A stretch of 64,000 bases of DNA from contig CM041465.1 of NCBI GenBank assembly GCA_023213395.1, positions 98,711,741 to 98,775,740 of the forward strand. Reading direction: 5' to 3'. The DNA comes from Cycas panzhihuaensis. Taxonomy: Eukaryota > Cycadophyta. A model generated the notes under the pieces. That model ran no database searches, had not been told where the DNA came from, and worked only from the letters and a program-made list of their open reading frames with translations. Of this stretch, positions 1-11,797 are shown piece after piece. A program made the translations under genes and the position numbers. How positions within the stretch are numbered: position 1 is the first letter of the stretch; every line of letters starts with the position of its first letter.

Positions 1-1419
1 CTCATATTAGTAAATCATATTAATTTGCTTAAAGTTAATTTGAATAAGAGTGGGAATTATGTGAGTTTTCAAGAGGAAAGACTTATAAGTAGGTGTATAC
101 TAATTTATAGTTATACACTTAACTTGATGTAAATTGACGTAACTTATTTACAACCAAATATATATTTTATTAAATATTTATTTATATTTTCTTTTTTTGG
201 ATTTTAGCATTTACTTTTACAATAGGCACATGTATGCTTCTCTATTATCTACCTTATTAGTAGACTATTAAGTAGTGGATGCATGATCCACTAAGTGGTA
301 TAATTTTCCTTGGCAATCTTACGACCTTAGTAAGATCTATGCACTCCTTGCATATTTGCCTTGTTCTCTTTACCTTTATATATTTTTATCAATTATTGAC
401 CTAGTTTTCTAGCTTTTCCATAAGTTATTTCACTCTTTTATAATTTTTTTATAAGTAAAATCCCCATAAAGTAAAGTTGGTCCTTTAGGATAATATGCCA
501 TGAGAGAGGAGAATCTATTTTGATAAAATTTCCTAGGATTTGCACTTGGTATTGCTTGCTTTAGAGACAACTATGACAAGCAACATCAACCCCCAAAAAG
601 TTTGAAACAGAGATAACTCATAAAATCCAAGAAAGGTTGAAGATATATTTTATCATACTTAATAATATATAATCCATCCCCCTCTAGTGAAATTAACCAT
701 AATGTCATAAATATATCCCAAAACAATATTAAACTTCTCATCATTATTGTTTCTCATAATCTAGGAGCTTTGTAGATATCATACCAATAGGTAAGTAAAG
801 CTATATGTTTATTCTTTTCTTAGTTTAGCCTAATGTAGCTTAGAGTAGATATTCTATAAGCATACACTCTTGTTTGTTTATTATTCACTTGGAAGAGTAT
901 GTTGGTACTTTGTTGATGATGATTTTGATCATGATCTTGGATTTATTATTGTGCAATTAAGCTTAATGGGTTAAGAATAGCCTCTAAGTACCACTACAAA
1001 ATGCATCTAGCCTTTTTTCTACTCTATTTATGTTTTTCTTCTCCTCAATTTGCTAATTTAGACTTATTTTCTTTAGAATTGATGTGTTTTATTCCTTTTC
1101 CCTCTCATCCCTCTATCATTATTAATCAACCTACCCTAATTTCTCCTTGTACTATATTAATTTTTTATTCTTTTACCAATTTTTTTTCATAGTTATGAAG
1201 AAAACTAGAAGTCCATGGTACTATAAAGAATCTTCATGGTATTGCATCAAACTTCATGATATGTGTTCCTTTATTTACATTTTTTTAGGCCCACCTATGG
1301 CTACATATTTATGGCATTAGGATGTAGGTTGTCTTTATGGCTTCATTAAATGGATGGGATACCCATGGGTTCTGATGAAACAACAAGCCATTCATTACCA
1401 AATCCCTTTATTTTCCATC

Positions 1420-1447
1420 AAAACCATGGGATTTTACCCATGGTTTT
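1420..1447. repeat. Perfect 10-bp inverted repeat
   Basis: AAAACCATGG at 1420-1429 pairs with CCATGGTTTT at 1438-1447 across an 8-nt loop. Further CCATGGG words lie close by (near 1360). A TATA-like TATTTATACC follows at 1509-1518 on the plus strand. Possibly promoter architecture of an old LTR. Confidence 0.5.
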
Positions 1448-2944
1448 GGCCCATGATTTTCCCTAAATCTATAGGCCTAAACTGTGAGCCCAAGCCCTAT
1501 CCCTCTTCTATTTATACCCCCCAATTTTCATTGAAAATGGGAGGTCAAATTTTAGTTGTTTGAGTTGTTGTTATGCTACCAAATTTTTGTCAGATTGCTT
1601 ATGGTCATCCAACCTTGACTATTGGCTTCCACTCTTGGCTTGTGGTTTGATCACTGGATGCTTTTGGAGCATTATTTATATAGAGAAAATCATCATTAAT
1701 TTCCCTCCATATCTTAGAAAAGGAGAAACTTCCCTAACATCTTTCAAGATTTTTATTCTGTTCCCAAGACTTTCACTTATTTATTTTTCAGGATTTGGAT
1801 TCTTTATGCTTTATTATCATATGATTTCTTCTCTATTTATTTTGCATGTTTTACCTCCATTATTTGTTAGCATTTTAAAAATGAATAGAGGTTTAGTATC
1901 ACCTATTTGGGCTCTAAAAGGAGTGGATGATTCATCATTTCTGAGGCCCACTCCATATTTGTTTTCAATTGTCTTTAACATTTAGTTTACTTTAGTTATT
2001 TTGGTAGCTTTTATTAGTTTTCTTTGTATAAATTTACATGTTACTAACTTGTACAAGTGGTGGAGCTCTCCATGTTTACTTATAGGTTTAGAAGTATCCA
2101 GAGCACTTTGGAGATTCTCCTTTATCCCACTTTTCCATTATATTTCCTATAGAAGTTTAGTGTCTGTTACAAAATTGTTATGTTGCCAAAATTTCATTAG
2201 AAAGGTTCACTAAGGGGTTAGTATACAAGCTCATTTAAACATGTTTTTTAGCATTTCCAAATTTCAAGCAAACATTTTTTCACCATAATCTAATCCAACA
2301 AGCAAAAATACTATGAATTTTTTTCTAGAAAGTTTGTTTTAATATTGCATATTGACCTAACCTATTTGACTCTTATCAGTGATCTGGAACGTTAATAGTC
2401 TACTTTATAAGAGGCTTAAATTGGAAATTTGGTGCATCCCCCAAACACTCTTTGTAAAACCTTCTTTTTGCAGTTTTGTTTACAAAAAAAAAAAAAAAGG
2501 GTCTAATAAGCTACCTTTTTCTTCTAGTGTCTTTTTAAAGGAGATATGCTAAGAAAGAGTTGGTATGTTTATTGTTTAGGCACTACTTCTTATTATTCTT
2601 CCCCTTACTTATAGTATTTTATTTCAAAAAGAAGAGAAGAAAAGAAAAAGATAAAAGAAAGGACTAGAAAGAACCCTTTCTCACTATCTTACATATATTT
2701 GTTAATCACTGATAGATGGATTAATAATAGATAGATAGGAAGATAGTAATATTTTGCAAGATTAATCACATGCAAACTTAAAAAATAATAGAAAGAAAAA
2801 ACTTCAAACTAAATACACCTATATGTAAATGGTGAGTAGTGAATAAAAGACCTATGTAGAATGATGAAATTGACTTTTGTTGAAAGCTGAAAGACTGGAT
2901 ACTTATCCTTTGTTGAATACTACATACAGTGATTAAATAGACAA

Positions 2945-2964
2945 AACACACACACACACACACA
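2945..2964. repeat. (AC)n microsatellite
   Basis: About ten AC dinucleotides in a row, in otherwise AT-rich unassigned DNA. Confidence 0.85.
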
Positions 2965-3443
2965 AAGGATAAATTCTTTTATTTTAAGCTAAACATACCA
3001 TCAACCAGGTAGCAAATCTATTGCAAAGTACCACACACAGAGTTTTATAGGCATCAAGTAACCACAATATACAAAATAAAGTAGAACAAAAGAAAATGGG
3101 CATCTAAATGGTGAGAAAAATAACTTAAACAAAGGCCAACAAAGCAAGGATTGATATAGTGAATGTGCAAACATGTTGTGGGGAAAATAAGGTAGTATGC
3201 ATGAAGATTTGATAGGGTACAACGTCAAATCTACTCTCAATTGATAAAATTTACTCACAAAACTATAAACATAAACGTAATAGGGAGATGACTATTTTTA
3301 CATGCCAAATCATCAAAGATGTGACAAAACCCCTAACACTGACCTATTTTTCTAATTCTAAGCATCCTAACAATGTAGAGGCAAAGTTATTTTAGAAAAA
3401 AATATCTCTACTTATAAAAAAATTGATTTTTATGAAGAGAATC

Positions 3444-4153
3444 AATATTGCCCATATTGTTTTAATAAACATTCCTTAGAAATTATTCCCTATTAAACTT
3501 TAGTTTAAAAAGTATTTAATATTTCCTAAAGTTCAAGTGATATTAAATTTAATTAGGTTTTGATTTGAAGTTTGGCATAAAGCCCCTTACTTATCAACCC
3601 CCAATCACATGGTATTTTTGGAGCCAATGCCTTTTTTAGACCATTTGGAATCAATTTTTAGAAAGAAATTATACTACAATTCATAATTTTTTGAGATCGA
3701 CAATCTGGTAGTGGTTGTATACAACAATTTAATACAAAAGTTTGGTGATTTTTTTTTCTATATTTTTTAACATATTATGATTGCCTACGAGTAGACTGGG
3801 GTAGTAAAAATAATCGTACAAGCTAACTGTATGTAAACTAATGTCATTTACAGCTTTCTTTTTTTATTTATATGCTTGTTTAGTTCTATTTAAATGAATT
3901 TTACCTATTTTTTTGCTTCAAAAGGTTTTTAGAAGAAGTTGGTCACGAAAGTTATATAGTCATAAAACATCATATGTATAGTTTCTTTTATCTGAATGAT
4001 CTTTAGAAGTACATTAATAGTAATTATGTAATAGAAAATAATGCTAATGAGATCATTGACTTCTAAAATAGATTGAAGATAGATGTTGACTTCAATGTTG
4101 AGTATCAATCAAAGATAAGGATAACATTTAGATTTCTTAGCCTATTAATTAGT
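3444..4153 (+). repeat. 710-bp direct repeat, 5' copy
   Basis: This copy matches 6931-7640 along its whole length with no net length difference (710 nt each) and about 19-20 substitutions counted by eye, mostly transitions. It ends exactly where LINE-like sequence begins (4154). Its partner starts exactly after the LINE poly(A). The simplest reading is an unusually long target-site duplication. The first residues of the frame that runs into the LINE RT come from this target DNA, not from the LINE. Confidence 0.9.
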
Positions 4154-5176
4154 CTCTGCAATGTTAAATACAAAATCATATCTATGGTTCTGGTCAATAG
4201 ATTAAAGAAAATTATGCCAAACATCATCTCCCATAACCAAGATGGGTTTCTTTGGGGAAGACAAATCTACGATGGTTATATCGTTGTTCACGAAACTATT
4301 CACTCTGCAGCAGAAAGGAAAGATCCCGTGATGCTCATTAAGATTGATCTCATGAAGGCCTTTGATAGGGTCTCATGGGAGTGTTTGCTTGACTACCTAA
4401 GGGCTTTTGGCTTTGGGGAGACTTGGCGATCATGGATAAAACTTTGCATTAGTAATCCGCAGTTCTCTGTTATCATCAATGGTTCATCTTCTAACTTCTT
4501 TTCGGGGTTCAGGGGGTTGAGGCAGGGTGACCCTCTCTCTCCTTTTTTGTATATCACAATGGACGAGCTATTGGGCAAATCCTTGGAGTTCATGAGGAGA
4601 CAAGGGGTCATAAAGGGTATTAAACCGACTTCGGGGATGGACAATGTGGCCCATCATCAATTTGTGGATGATAATATCTTCTTAGGGAAGGCTGCTGTAA
4701 GGGATGCTACCAATTTTAACGAGAATTTTGGCCATTTCGAGAAGGCCACAAATCAGAAAATAAACCTGAATAAGAGCAATGTTTTCTTTATAAACACCCC
4801 AGGCCATATTCAAGGCAGGATCAGCAGAATCCTTGAGATGAGCATCAAAAAGCTCCCCACAACTTACCTTAATTTGCCACTCTTTGTTGGGAAGATGATA
4901 AAGGATATGTGGAATCCCCTCATCGACAGGATGAAAAGAAAGTTGGCTGGCTGGAAAGGTACCCTCTTAAGTCAAGCTGGAAAACTCCAGCTTGTTACCT
5001 CCATGCTGCAGAGCATCCCAATCTTCTGGATGTCCATCTTTAGAGTCCCAACGGGTATCTCAGACATCATAGAATCTATTCAGAAGAGGTTCCTTTGTTC
5101 GGGGCTGAGAACAAAGACAGGATACATTTGGTTAGCTGGAATAAAGTCTGTATGCCAAAATGGGTCGGGGGCCTAA
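4154..5176 (+). pseudogene. LINE reverse transcriptase, 5'-truncated
   Basis: Translation shows the ordered RT motifs of plant LINEs: CNVKYKIISMVLVNRLK at the fingers, DLMKAFDRVSWE (motif A, catalytic Asp), GLRQGDPLSP (motif B) and QFVDDNIF (motif C; usual form FADD). It then continues through the connection region with KLAGWKGTLLSQAGK. The open frame can be extended upstream to 4073, but that stretch is target DNA. The frame ends at 5176 because of a 1-nt shift near 5132; the conserved continuation (VCMPKWVGGLNL) sits in the next frame. This is the catalytic part that would perform target-primed reverse transcription; as it stands it is not functional. Confidence 0.92.
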
Positions 5177-6777
5177 ATTTGAGAAGACTTTCTCTCTTCA
5201 ATGCAGCCTTAGGGGCAAAGATGGGCTAGCGTCTACTCAAAGGTGGAGAGAGGCTTTGGGAGAAGATCCTAACAAGGAAATATGTGCAAGGAGGTTCTCT
5301 TGTAGGTAATGATGTCTCTCTGGTTGGTTCAACTATCTGTAGGAGTATTCTTAAAGCTTGGAAAGCTATAAGGAGTGGTCTGAAATGGAGACTAGGAGAT
5401 GGGAACTCCATAAGATTTTGGGAGGATGTATGGTGTTGCGACAAAGCGCTTAAGGATTACCGAGACCTGGAACCTATTATAGGCCCTTGTGTCAGGCTTT
5501 TCAGTAGATATATTAAGGATTATTGGGCTGGAAGCGGTAAAAATAGGATCTGGAAGACCCTAATGGATATCCAAGGGGAAAGACTGCAAGAAGGCCTTAA
5601 CAAGATCAAAAAGATTCTTGGCAAGTGTTACATCCCTAGAATTCCTTCATTGGACTCGGTTGTGTGGCCCCTGAGCTTGTCCAGAGACTATACTATTAAA
5701 CAAGGATACCATTACTTATGTCAAACAAGAAGGGATTAGAGTAACCCTATCCTCGAAGGGGTCTGGAAGCTCCCTATCATTCCCAAGATTGTAGTATTCT
5801 GGTGGACCTGCTTAAGGAACAAAATTCTTACAGTTGACAATCTAAAAAGAAGAGGCTTTATGATGGCAAATAGATGTACCTTATGTTGCTCGGAAGAGGA
5901 ATCCATGGACCACATCTTCCTTGAGTGCTCTTACACAAGGGAGGTATGGAGGATGTTGCTGGGAAAGCTAGAGGTAAGCTAGACATTTTCAGAAAAGACC
6001 GCTGACCTTTGGCTAGCCTGGATAAGCCCATTTAGGAGCAGAACTTTGAGCTGTATCTGGAAGAGTGCACTCCTGATACTAGCCTGGAACATATAGAAAG
6101 AGAGGAACCGCAGAAGTTTTTAGGCGAATCAGATAGACCAGATTGCTATTTTCAACAGAATTTGTATGGACATAAGAGAGAACATCAGAAATATTAAAGA
6201 AAAATGTATGCCCCTGGCAGAGAATAGGATTCTGAGTAAATGGGATATAGAACCAGCTTTTGAGGTTGAAAAGCCCAAATGTAGTAGGTGGCTACCTCCC
6301 GAGGAGCCCTGGATCAAAATAAATTTTGATGGGGCAGCAAAAGGAAATCCCAAGGATGCTGGGGGAGGAGGTATCTGTAGGGACCACATGGGGTCCCCTA
6401 TTTGGGCCTTCGCAGAATTCTATGATTGTCAGACAAATCATTATGCTAAGATGCATGCTATGCTTAAAGCTCTTAATCTTACTATGGAAGGAAATATTCA
6501 GAGACTGGTAATTGAGGAGGACTCTGAGGTTGTGGTAAAAACACTGAAAGACAAGGCTCCCCCAGATTGGAGATTCCAATCCCTTTTTAACGATGCTAAG
6601 GAAATCATTAAGGGGCTAGTAGAAGTCCATATAAGGCATACTCTGAGAGAAGGAAATAAACCAGCTGATTTTCTAGCAAACTGGGGAGTGAGACATAGGA
6701 CAGGCCAAGTATGGAAGACTGATTTCCCTAGGGACCTCATGGTTCTGATAGAGAAGGACATGATCTGCAACAGCTAG
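5136..6777 (+). pseudogene. LINE RT C-terminus, zf-RVT and RNase H
   Basis: After the frameshift a single frame runs to 6777, interrupted by TAG stops (around 5229, 5737, 5980, 6097 and 6120). Several fall where tryptophan is conserved; one is inside the family motif WN-W-KERNRR. The zf-RVT domain is visible at about 5760-5950 (WKLPIIPKIVVFWW, then CTLCCSEEESMDHIFLEC). RNase H occupies about 6290-6720, with INFDGAAKGNP (first Asp), EEDSEVV and REGNKPADFLANWG. The usual glutamate of the second motif (AE-x-x-AL) reads AKMHAMLKAL, so a catalytic Glu has become Lys, consistent with a G-to-A change. The segment from 6166 is uninterrupted. Confidence 0.9.
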
Positions 6778-6930
6778 CCGTGGGGCTTGTCCCGGCATCT
6801 AGCTCTTTAGCCTAGACCATGGGGATGTCACGGTCATATTTTATCTGGATGCACTATATTTCCTGATGTAATAGGTTGTGGGATCCTCTTTCAAACCTAC
6901 TAAAAATTCATTTTATCTAATCAAAAAAAA

Positions 6931-7640
6931 AATATTGCCCATATTGTTTTGATAAATATTCCTTAGAAAATATTCCCTATTAAACTTTAGTTTAAAAAGT
7001 ATTTAATATTTCCTAAAGTTCAAGTGATATTAAATTTAATTAGGTTTTGATTTAAAGTTTGGCATAAAGCCCCTTACTTATCAACCCCCAATCACGTGGT
7101 ATTTTTAGAGCCAATGCCTTTTTTAGACCATTTGGAATCAATTTTTAGAAAGAAAATATACTACAATTCATAATTTTTTGAGATCAACAATCTGGTAGTG
7201 GTTATATACAACAATTTAATACAAAAGTTTGGTGATTTTTTTTTAAATATTTTTTAACATATTATGATTGCCTACGAGTAGACTGGGGTAGTGAAAATAA
7301 TCATACAAGCTAACTGTATGTAAACTAATGTCATTTACAACTTTCTTTTTTTATTTATATGCTTGTTTAGTTCTATTTAAATGAATTTTACCTATTTTTT
7401 TGCTTCAAAAGGTTTTTAGAAGAAGTTGGTCATGAAAGTTATATAGTCATAAAACATCATATGTATAGTTTCTTTTATCTGAATGATCTTTAGAAGTACA
7501 TTGATAGTAATTATGTAATAGAAAAGAATGCTAATGAGATCATTGACTTCCAAAATAGATTGAAGATAGATGTTGACTTTAATGTTGAGTATCAATCAAA
7601 GATAAGGATAACATTTAGATTTCTTAGCCTATTAATTAGT
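6931..7640 (+). repeat. 710-bp direct repeat, 3' copy
   Basis: This is the partner of 3444-4153. It starts directly after the LINE poly(A) and ends with ATTAATTAGT, the same word that precedes the LINE 5' end on the left. Beyond 7640 the sequence is unique (GGTAGTGTCATT), whereas the left copy continues into LINE sequence. Confidence 0.9.
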
Positions 7641-8045
7641 GGTAGTGTCATTTTGAATACTAGGGATGCTACTACACTAAAGCAGATATGGGACATAATC
7701 ATGAATCTATTTGAATACTAATGGAATTGGAGGATAAAGGGAACAGAGAGAATATACGAGAGAGTTAACTATCAACCTGATAGAGTGGTGGTGTTAATAA
7801 ACACTAGGGTATTCAGACCCCATGAATAAATAGGCAGGATATAAGCAAGATGTGGCACAACACTCAATGTCCATCATTGACTGGTGCTGATAAATATCAG
7901 AATGGATGCCACTAATATCTGACAAGATGTGACTATGTGCAATTAGGGTCTGACATAGGGCTACCATGATATCTTTTTCAATATCTATATTATCACCTAA
8001 ATATGAGGAATTAACCCTAGGCAGATACAAGCTCCAATGGGCATT
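7641..8045. other. Unassigned DNA, possible Copia-1 3' LTR (minus)
   Basis: On the minus strand this stretch directly follows the RNase H end of Copia-1, where a 3' LTR is expected (candidate region about 7725-8045). No partner LTR is in the window, because the 5' side of Copia-1 is missing. Boundaries are therefore unconfirmed. No gene is visible. Confidence 0.3.
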
Positions 8046-8809
8046 ATTCTAATATTTTTCACCCATAATGCCTATTTAGGGAGACTCTAAGTTTATCTAT
8101 AAATTTATAAACTTTATCTTTCTAAGTGCCTTTGTAAATATATCTTCCACTTATTCTTCTATACTACAATAGACCAATTCAAACTCGTCTTACTATACCA
8201 ATTCTCTGATAAAGTGACGTTGTGTTTGAATGTGCTTTATCTTACCATGAAACATTAGATTCCAAATCATATAAATTATGCTTTGATTATCATGAAGTAA
8301 TTGAGTGGGACCAACATGTTCTTCTTGTAAATCTTATAACAACCTTCTAAGTCAAACTATTTTACATGCTCCTACTATAGTTTCTTTATACTATGCTTTT
8401 GTAGTAGATAGATATACCATGGTTTGTTTCTTTGAACTCCATATAGTTGTAGCTGAACCCAAACTAAATATATAACCAAAGGTAGACTTACTATAATCTA
8501 CACAGCCTACCTAGTATGAGTCTATATATCCAACTAATATGTAGTACCCTTATGACCTATAATGTAATTTATATCTAATTATACCTTTTAGATACCTGAG
8601 AATTCTTTTAGCTACTTGCTAATATTTTACCTTAGGCTTATACATGATTTTAGAAACCACAATAACTACATACATAATATCTGATCGAGTTACATTTAAG
8701 TAAATTACACTTCCAATCAATTACCTATAGAGTATAGGATTAATTGATTCTAATTTCTTAAACTTAGACAACTTCATCCCAACTTCTGTTAGAGTTGCAA
8801 GTGGTTTAT
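8046..8809 (-). pseudogene. Copia-1 RT end and RNase H (downstream part)
   Basis: Reading the minus strand, decayed Ty1/Copia sequence is recognisable: TRSDIMYVV, RILRYLKG, KSTFGYIFSLGSATTIWSSK, LHDNQSIIYM, and near the end EDIFTKALRK-like sequence. It contains many stops and frameshifts. It breaks off at 8809 exactly at the edge of the Copia-2 LTR. The preceding part of the same protein resumes at 42459 across the TTTAT duplication, so the two pieces are one split element. Confidence 0.88.
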
Positions 8810-9212
8810 TATTGAGGTTAATTCTCATCACCCCACTCCCACCTTCCAAGCAGGGCTGCACATCTCACTCTCATCAATTTACACATGTGGGTGCTCACAT
8901 GTGTAGGTAAGTATAAGGTAAGGTTGATTTGATTTAAGTTAATTTGAGTTACGTTTATTTTGAGTTAAGTTATTATTTTCTTGTTGTTTGAATTTTAGGG
9001 GTTGAGGAGTTTCTCTCCTCCTATAAACTATATATTTTGAGGGGTGTACAACCCTTGTGTCTTTAGACACTGCCTACTTTTGGATATTTGTAATACTCTC
9101 TCTACAAAAATAGATTAAATACAAAGGATCTTGTGTTTATGCAACAATAATATAATGATCTATGCTTATTTGTTTATACTCTACCCTATTCTCTACGTAT
9201 TATTTTCCTACA
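8810..9212 (+). repeat. Copia-2 5' LTR
   Basis: Homologous along its length to 42051-42458. The initial TG has become TA; it ends in TTTTCCTACA as the partner does. It is preceded by TTTAT, and the primer-binding site follows 2 nt later. Confidence 0.9.
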
Positions 9213-9214
9213 TT

Positions 9215-9228
9215 TGGTATTAGAGCAG
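9215..9228 (+). other. Copia-2 primer-binding site
   Basis: TGGTATTAGAGCAG matches the usual Copia primer-binding site (TGGTATCAGAGC, complementary to initiator Met-tRNA) apart from one C-to-T change. It lies 2 nt after the LTR. Confidence 0.85.
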
Positions 9229-9439
9229 AGATTGATGAGCTATTGCATCTCTATTTGAAGTTTTTGTGAAGAGCAAGAAAATTTATTGATATCTATAGTA
9301 GATCTACTTATAAGCTAGCAAATATTAGTCATATTCATTTCTTAAAAAGTTTAATAGCAAGTTTCTTAAATTATTTTTTATCATATTTGCTTATTTTTTA
9401 GTTATACTTGAAAAATAACAAATATATTTCAGATTTATT

Positions 9440-10010
9440 CTTAGATTTATGTAAGTGTATAGTTACAAACAACAGATATCAAGTTGTTATCACTCTACAA
9501 GAGGCTTTATCAACAAGTTTTATATATTTCTATCAAATATTTGACATTTTTCAAGTATATTTTGTCTTATCTAATATTTTTTTTAGATCTGTGTAGGAGC
9601 ATAGCTGTAAGTAGTATTTACTTAAAGTTTTCTTTAGATATACTATATATCCTTCAGATCTACTCATTTTATCAAATATTTGATAGTTTTTTAGATTATT
9701 TTGTTCAAATCTATAATATCTAATCAAGATCTGCAATATTTGCTTTAGATCTATAATATTAGCTACATATCTACAATATTTATTTAAGTTTTCTCTAGAT
9801 CTGCTATATATTCTTTAGATATGCTTATTTCATCAAATATTTCACTATTTTTTGGTTTATTTATTTTAGATCTATAATATTAGCTACAGATTTGCAATAT
9901 TTACTTTAGATCTGTAACATTTATTCAAATTTGCTTTCATATATGTATGTTTTATCATATATTTGACCATTTTTTCAAGTTTTTTTTTTAGATCTGCAAG
10001 TTTTGGTGTA
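9440..10010 (+). repeat. Degenerate AGATCT-rich tandem repeat in Copia-2 leader
   Basis: Units of about 150-165 nt built around AGATCTG/AGATCTA followed by CAATATTT or TAATATT recur. The stretches 9629-9790 and 9782-9927 align with each other through TATATTC-TTTAGATATGC, ATCAAATATTT and AGATCTATAATATTAGCTACA. Two short frames here are low-complexity and not credible genes. Confidence 0.6.
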
Positions 10011-10306
10011 TAGTCAACCCAATAAGCCATATATCATAGCAGATATGTCTACTGGAGAAATATGTTTGAAGCTTTGATTTGTGTGAAAGAAGATGTCATC
10101 TTTGGAAGTCAATCTGCTACAAATTTGCTACAACTACTTACCAGGTTCTTCATATTTTTTTTCATATTTAAACACATATATATATTTCTTGGTTTTGTGA
10201 TACATCTACTCCAACATATTTAAAATATTTTAGATTCAAATATACATGCATTTATTTATTTGATATATTTATGTTAATATATTTGAAAGATTTTAGATAA
10301 ATACAT

Positions 10307-11231
<925 letters not shown>

Positions 11232-11797
11232 TCTCTCTGTTATTTTTTTAAAAAAATTATGATATGTATGATATTCTCCAATGGTTGCACCTCGCATGCC
11301 CCCTTACTGCAAAATAATAATCTATTTTTTGCTCTAGTGGATCATTGTTGTCGGCCTTAAGGGACCATCCTATATTTCAAAATTTGTAATACACTAGTTT
11401 GAGGATGCAAGAGAATTAGATTCAAATTCTAAAATTCTATGTACGTATACAGATTTTTTTTGGGATTGAGAGTTAGAATGCATAAAAACCACCACATTTT
11501 TTGAAGAGCAATATTTCTTAATATTTACTAAAATATTTTTTTCCACTCTATATTCAGTATCATTTGATATTTGAATCTCATGTTGTATAGATCCATGCCC
11601 CTGATCAAGATCTGCTAAATAATTTGGTAGCGGAACCTTACCCATAATAAGAACTTCATTTCTCCCTTTGTTATATGTGTGACTTTAAGTATAGGCCTAA
11701 TTGTTGAGCCATATCTTCAAAAAGAAAAGCATCTAAAGGTGACATTAAGAACGATAAAGAAACACCATAATAGAATAAAAACACACATTTGGCAGGG
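11232..11797 (-). other. Copia-2 internal DNA with an unrecognised minus-strand frame
   Basis: A minus-strand frame of 83 codons at 11394-11645 has ordinary composition (contains YLADLDQGHG and NVVVFMHSNS) but I do not recognise it. It might be a captured exon, like the DUF1005 piece on the other side of the Gypsy insertion, or chance. No splice signals or partner exons could be tied to it. Confidence 0.25.

Larger units (their letters stand above)
1..3443. other. AT-rich DNA without recognisable gene
   Basis: No reading frame here resembles a known family and the short frames have biased, low-complexity composition. I see only local features: an inverted repeat with a TATA-like box near 1.4-1.5 kb, a poly(A) run near 2490, a short (AC)n tract near 2950 and loose GATA repeats near 2730. 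The block around 1200-1530 (short palindromic words, then a TATA-like box) resembles the layout of the Tat LTRs further right, so it may be a decayed LTR. I could not find its partner, and this remains a guess. Confidence 0.5.
4154..6930 (+). mobile_element. 5'-truncated L1-type LINE
   Basis: A non-LTR retrotransposon of the plant L1 type. It begins abruptly inside the reverse transcriptase fingers (the usual ISLCN-YKIIS segment), so ORF1, the endonuclease and the start of RT are missing. It continues through RT, a zinc-binding zf-RVT domain and RNase H, then a 3' UTR (6778-6921) ending in a short poly(A) at 6922-6932. The coding part has one frameshift near 5132 and several in-frame TAG stops, so it is dead. 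The 5' junction reads ATTAGT in both target and LINE frame, which suggests microhomology-assisted 5' joining (inference). Confidence 0.92.

Noticed and set aside
1560-1985. 141-codon frame as a membrane protein gene
   Set aside because: Phe/Leu/Ile-rich composition follows from T-rich DNA; there is no conserved motif, splice context or partner.
4073-4153. First 27 residues of the RT-containing frame as LINE N-terminus
   Set aside because: The same bases occur at 7560-7640 without any LINE; they are duplicated target DNA read by chance in frame.
3444-7640. The 710-bp repeats as LTRs of a composite element
   Set aside because: No primer site or polypurine tract, and the inner edges match a LINE truncation and poly(A). 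The content is non-LTR.
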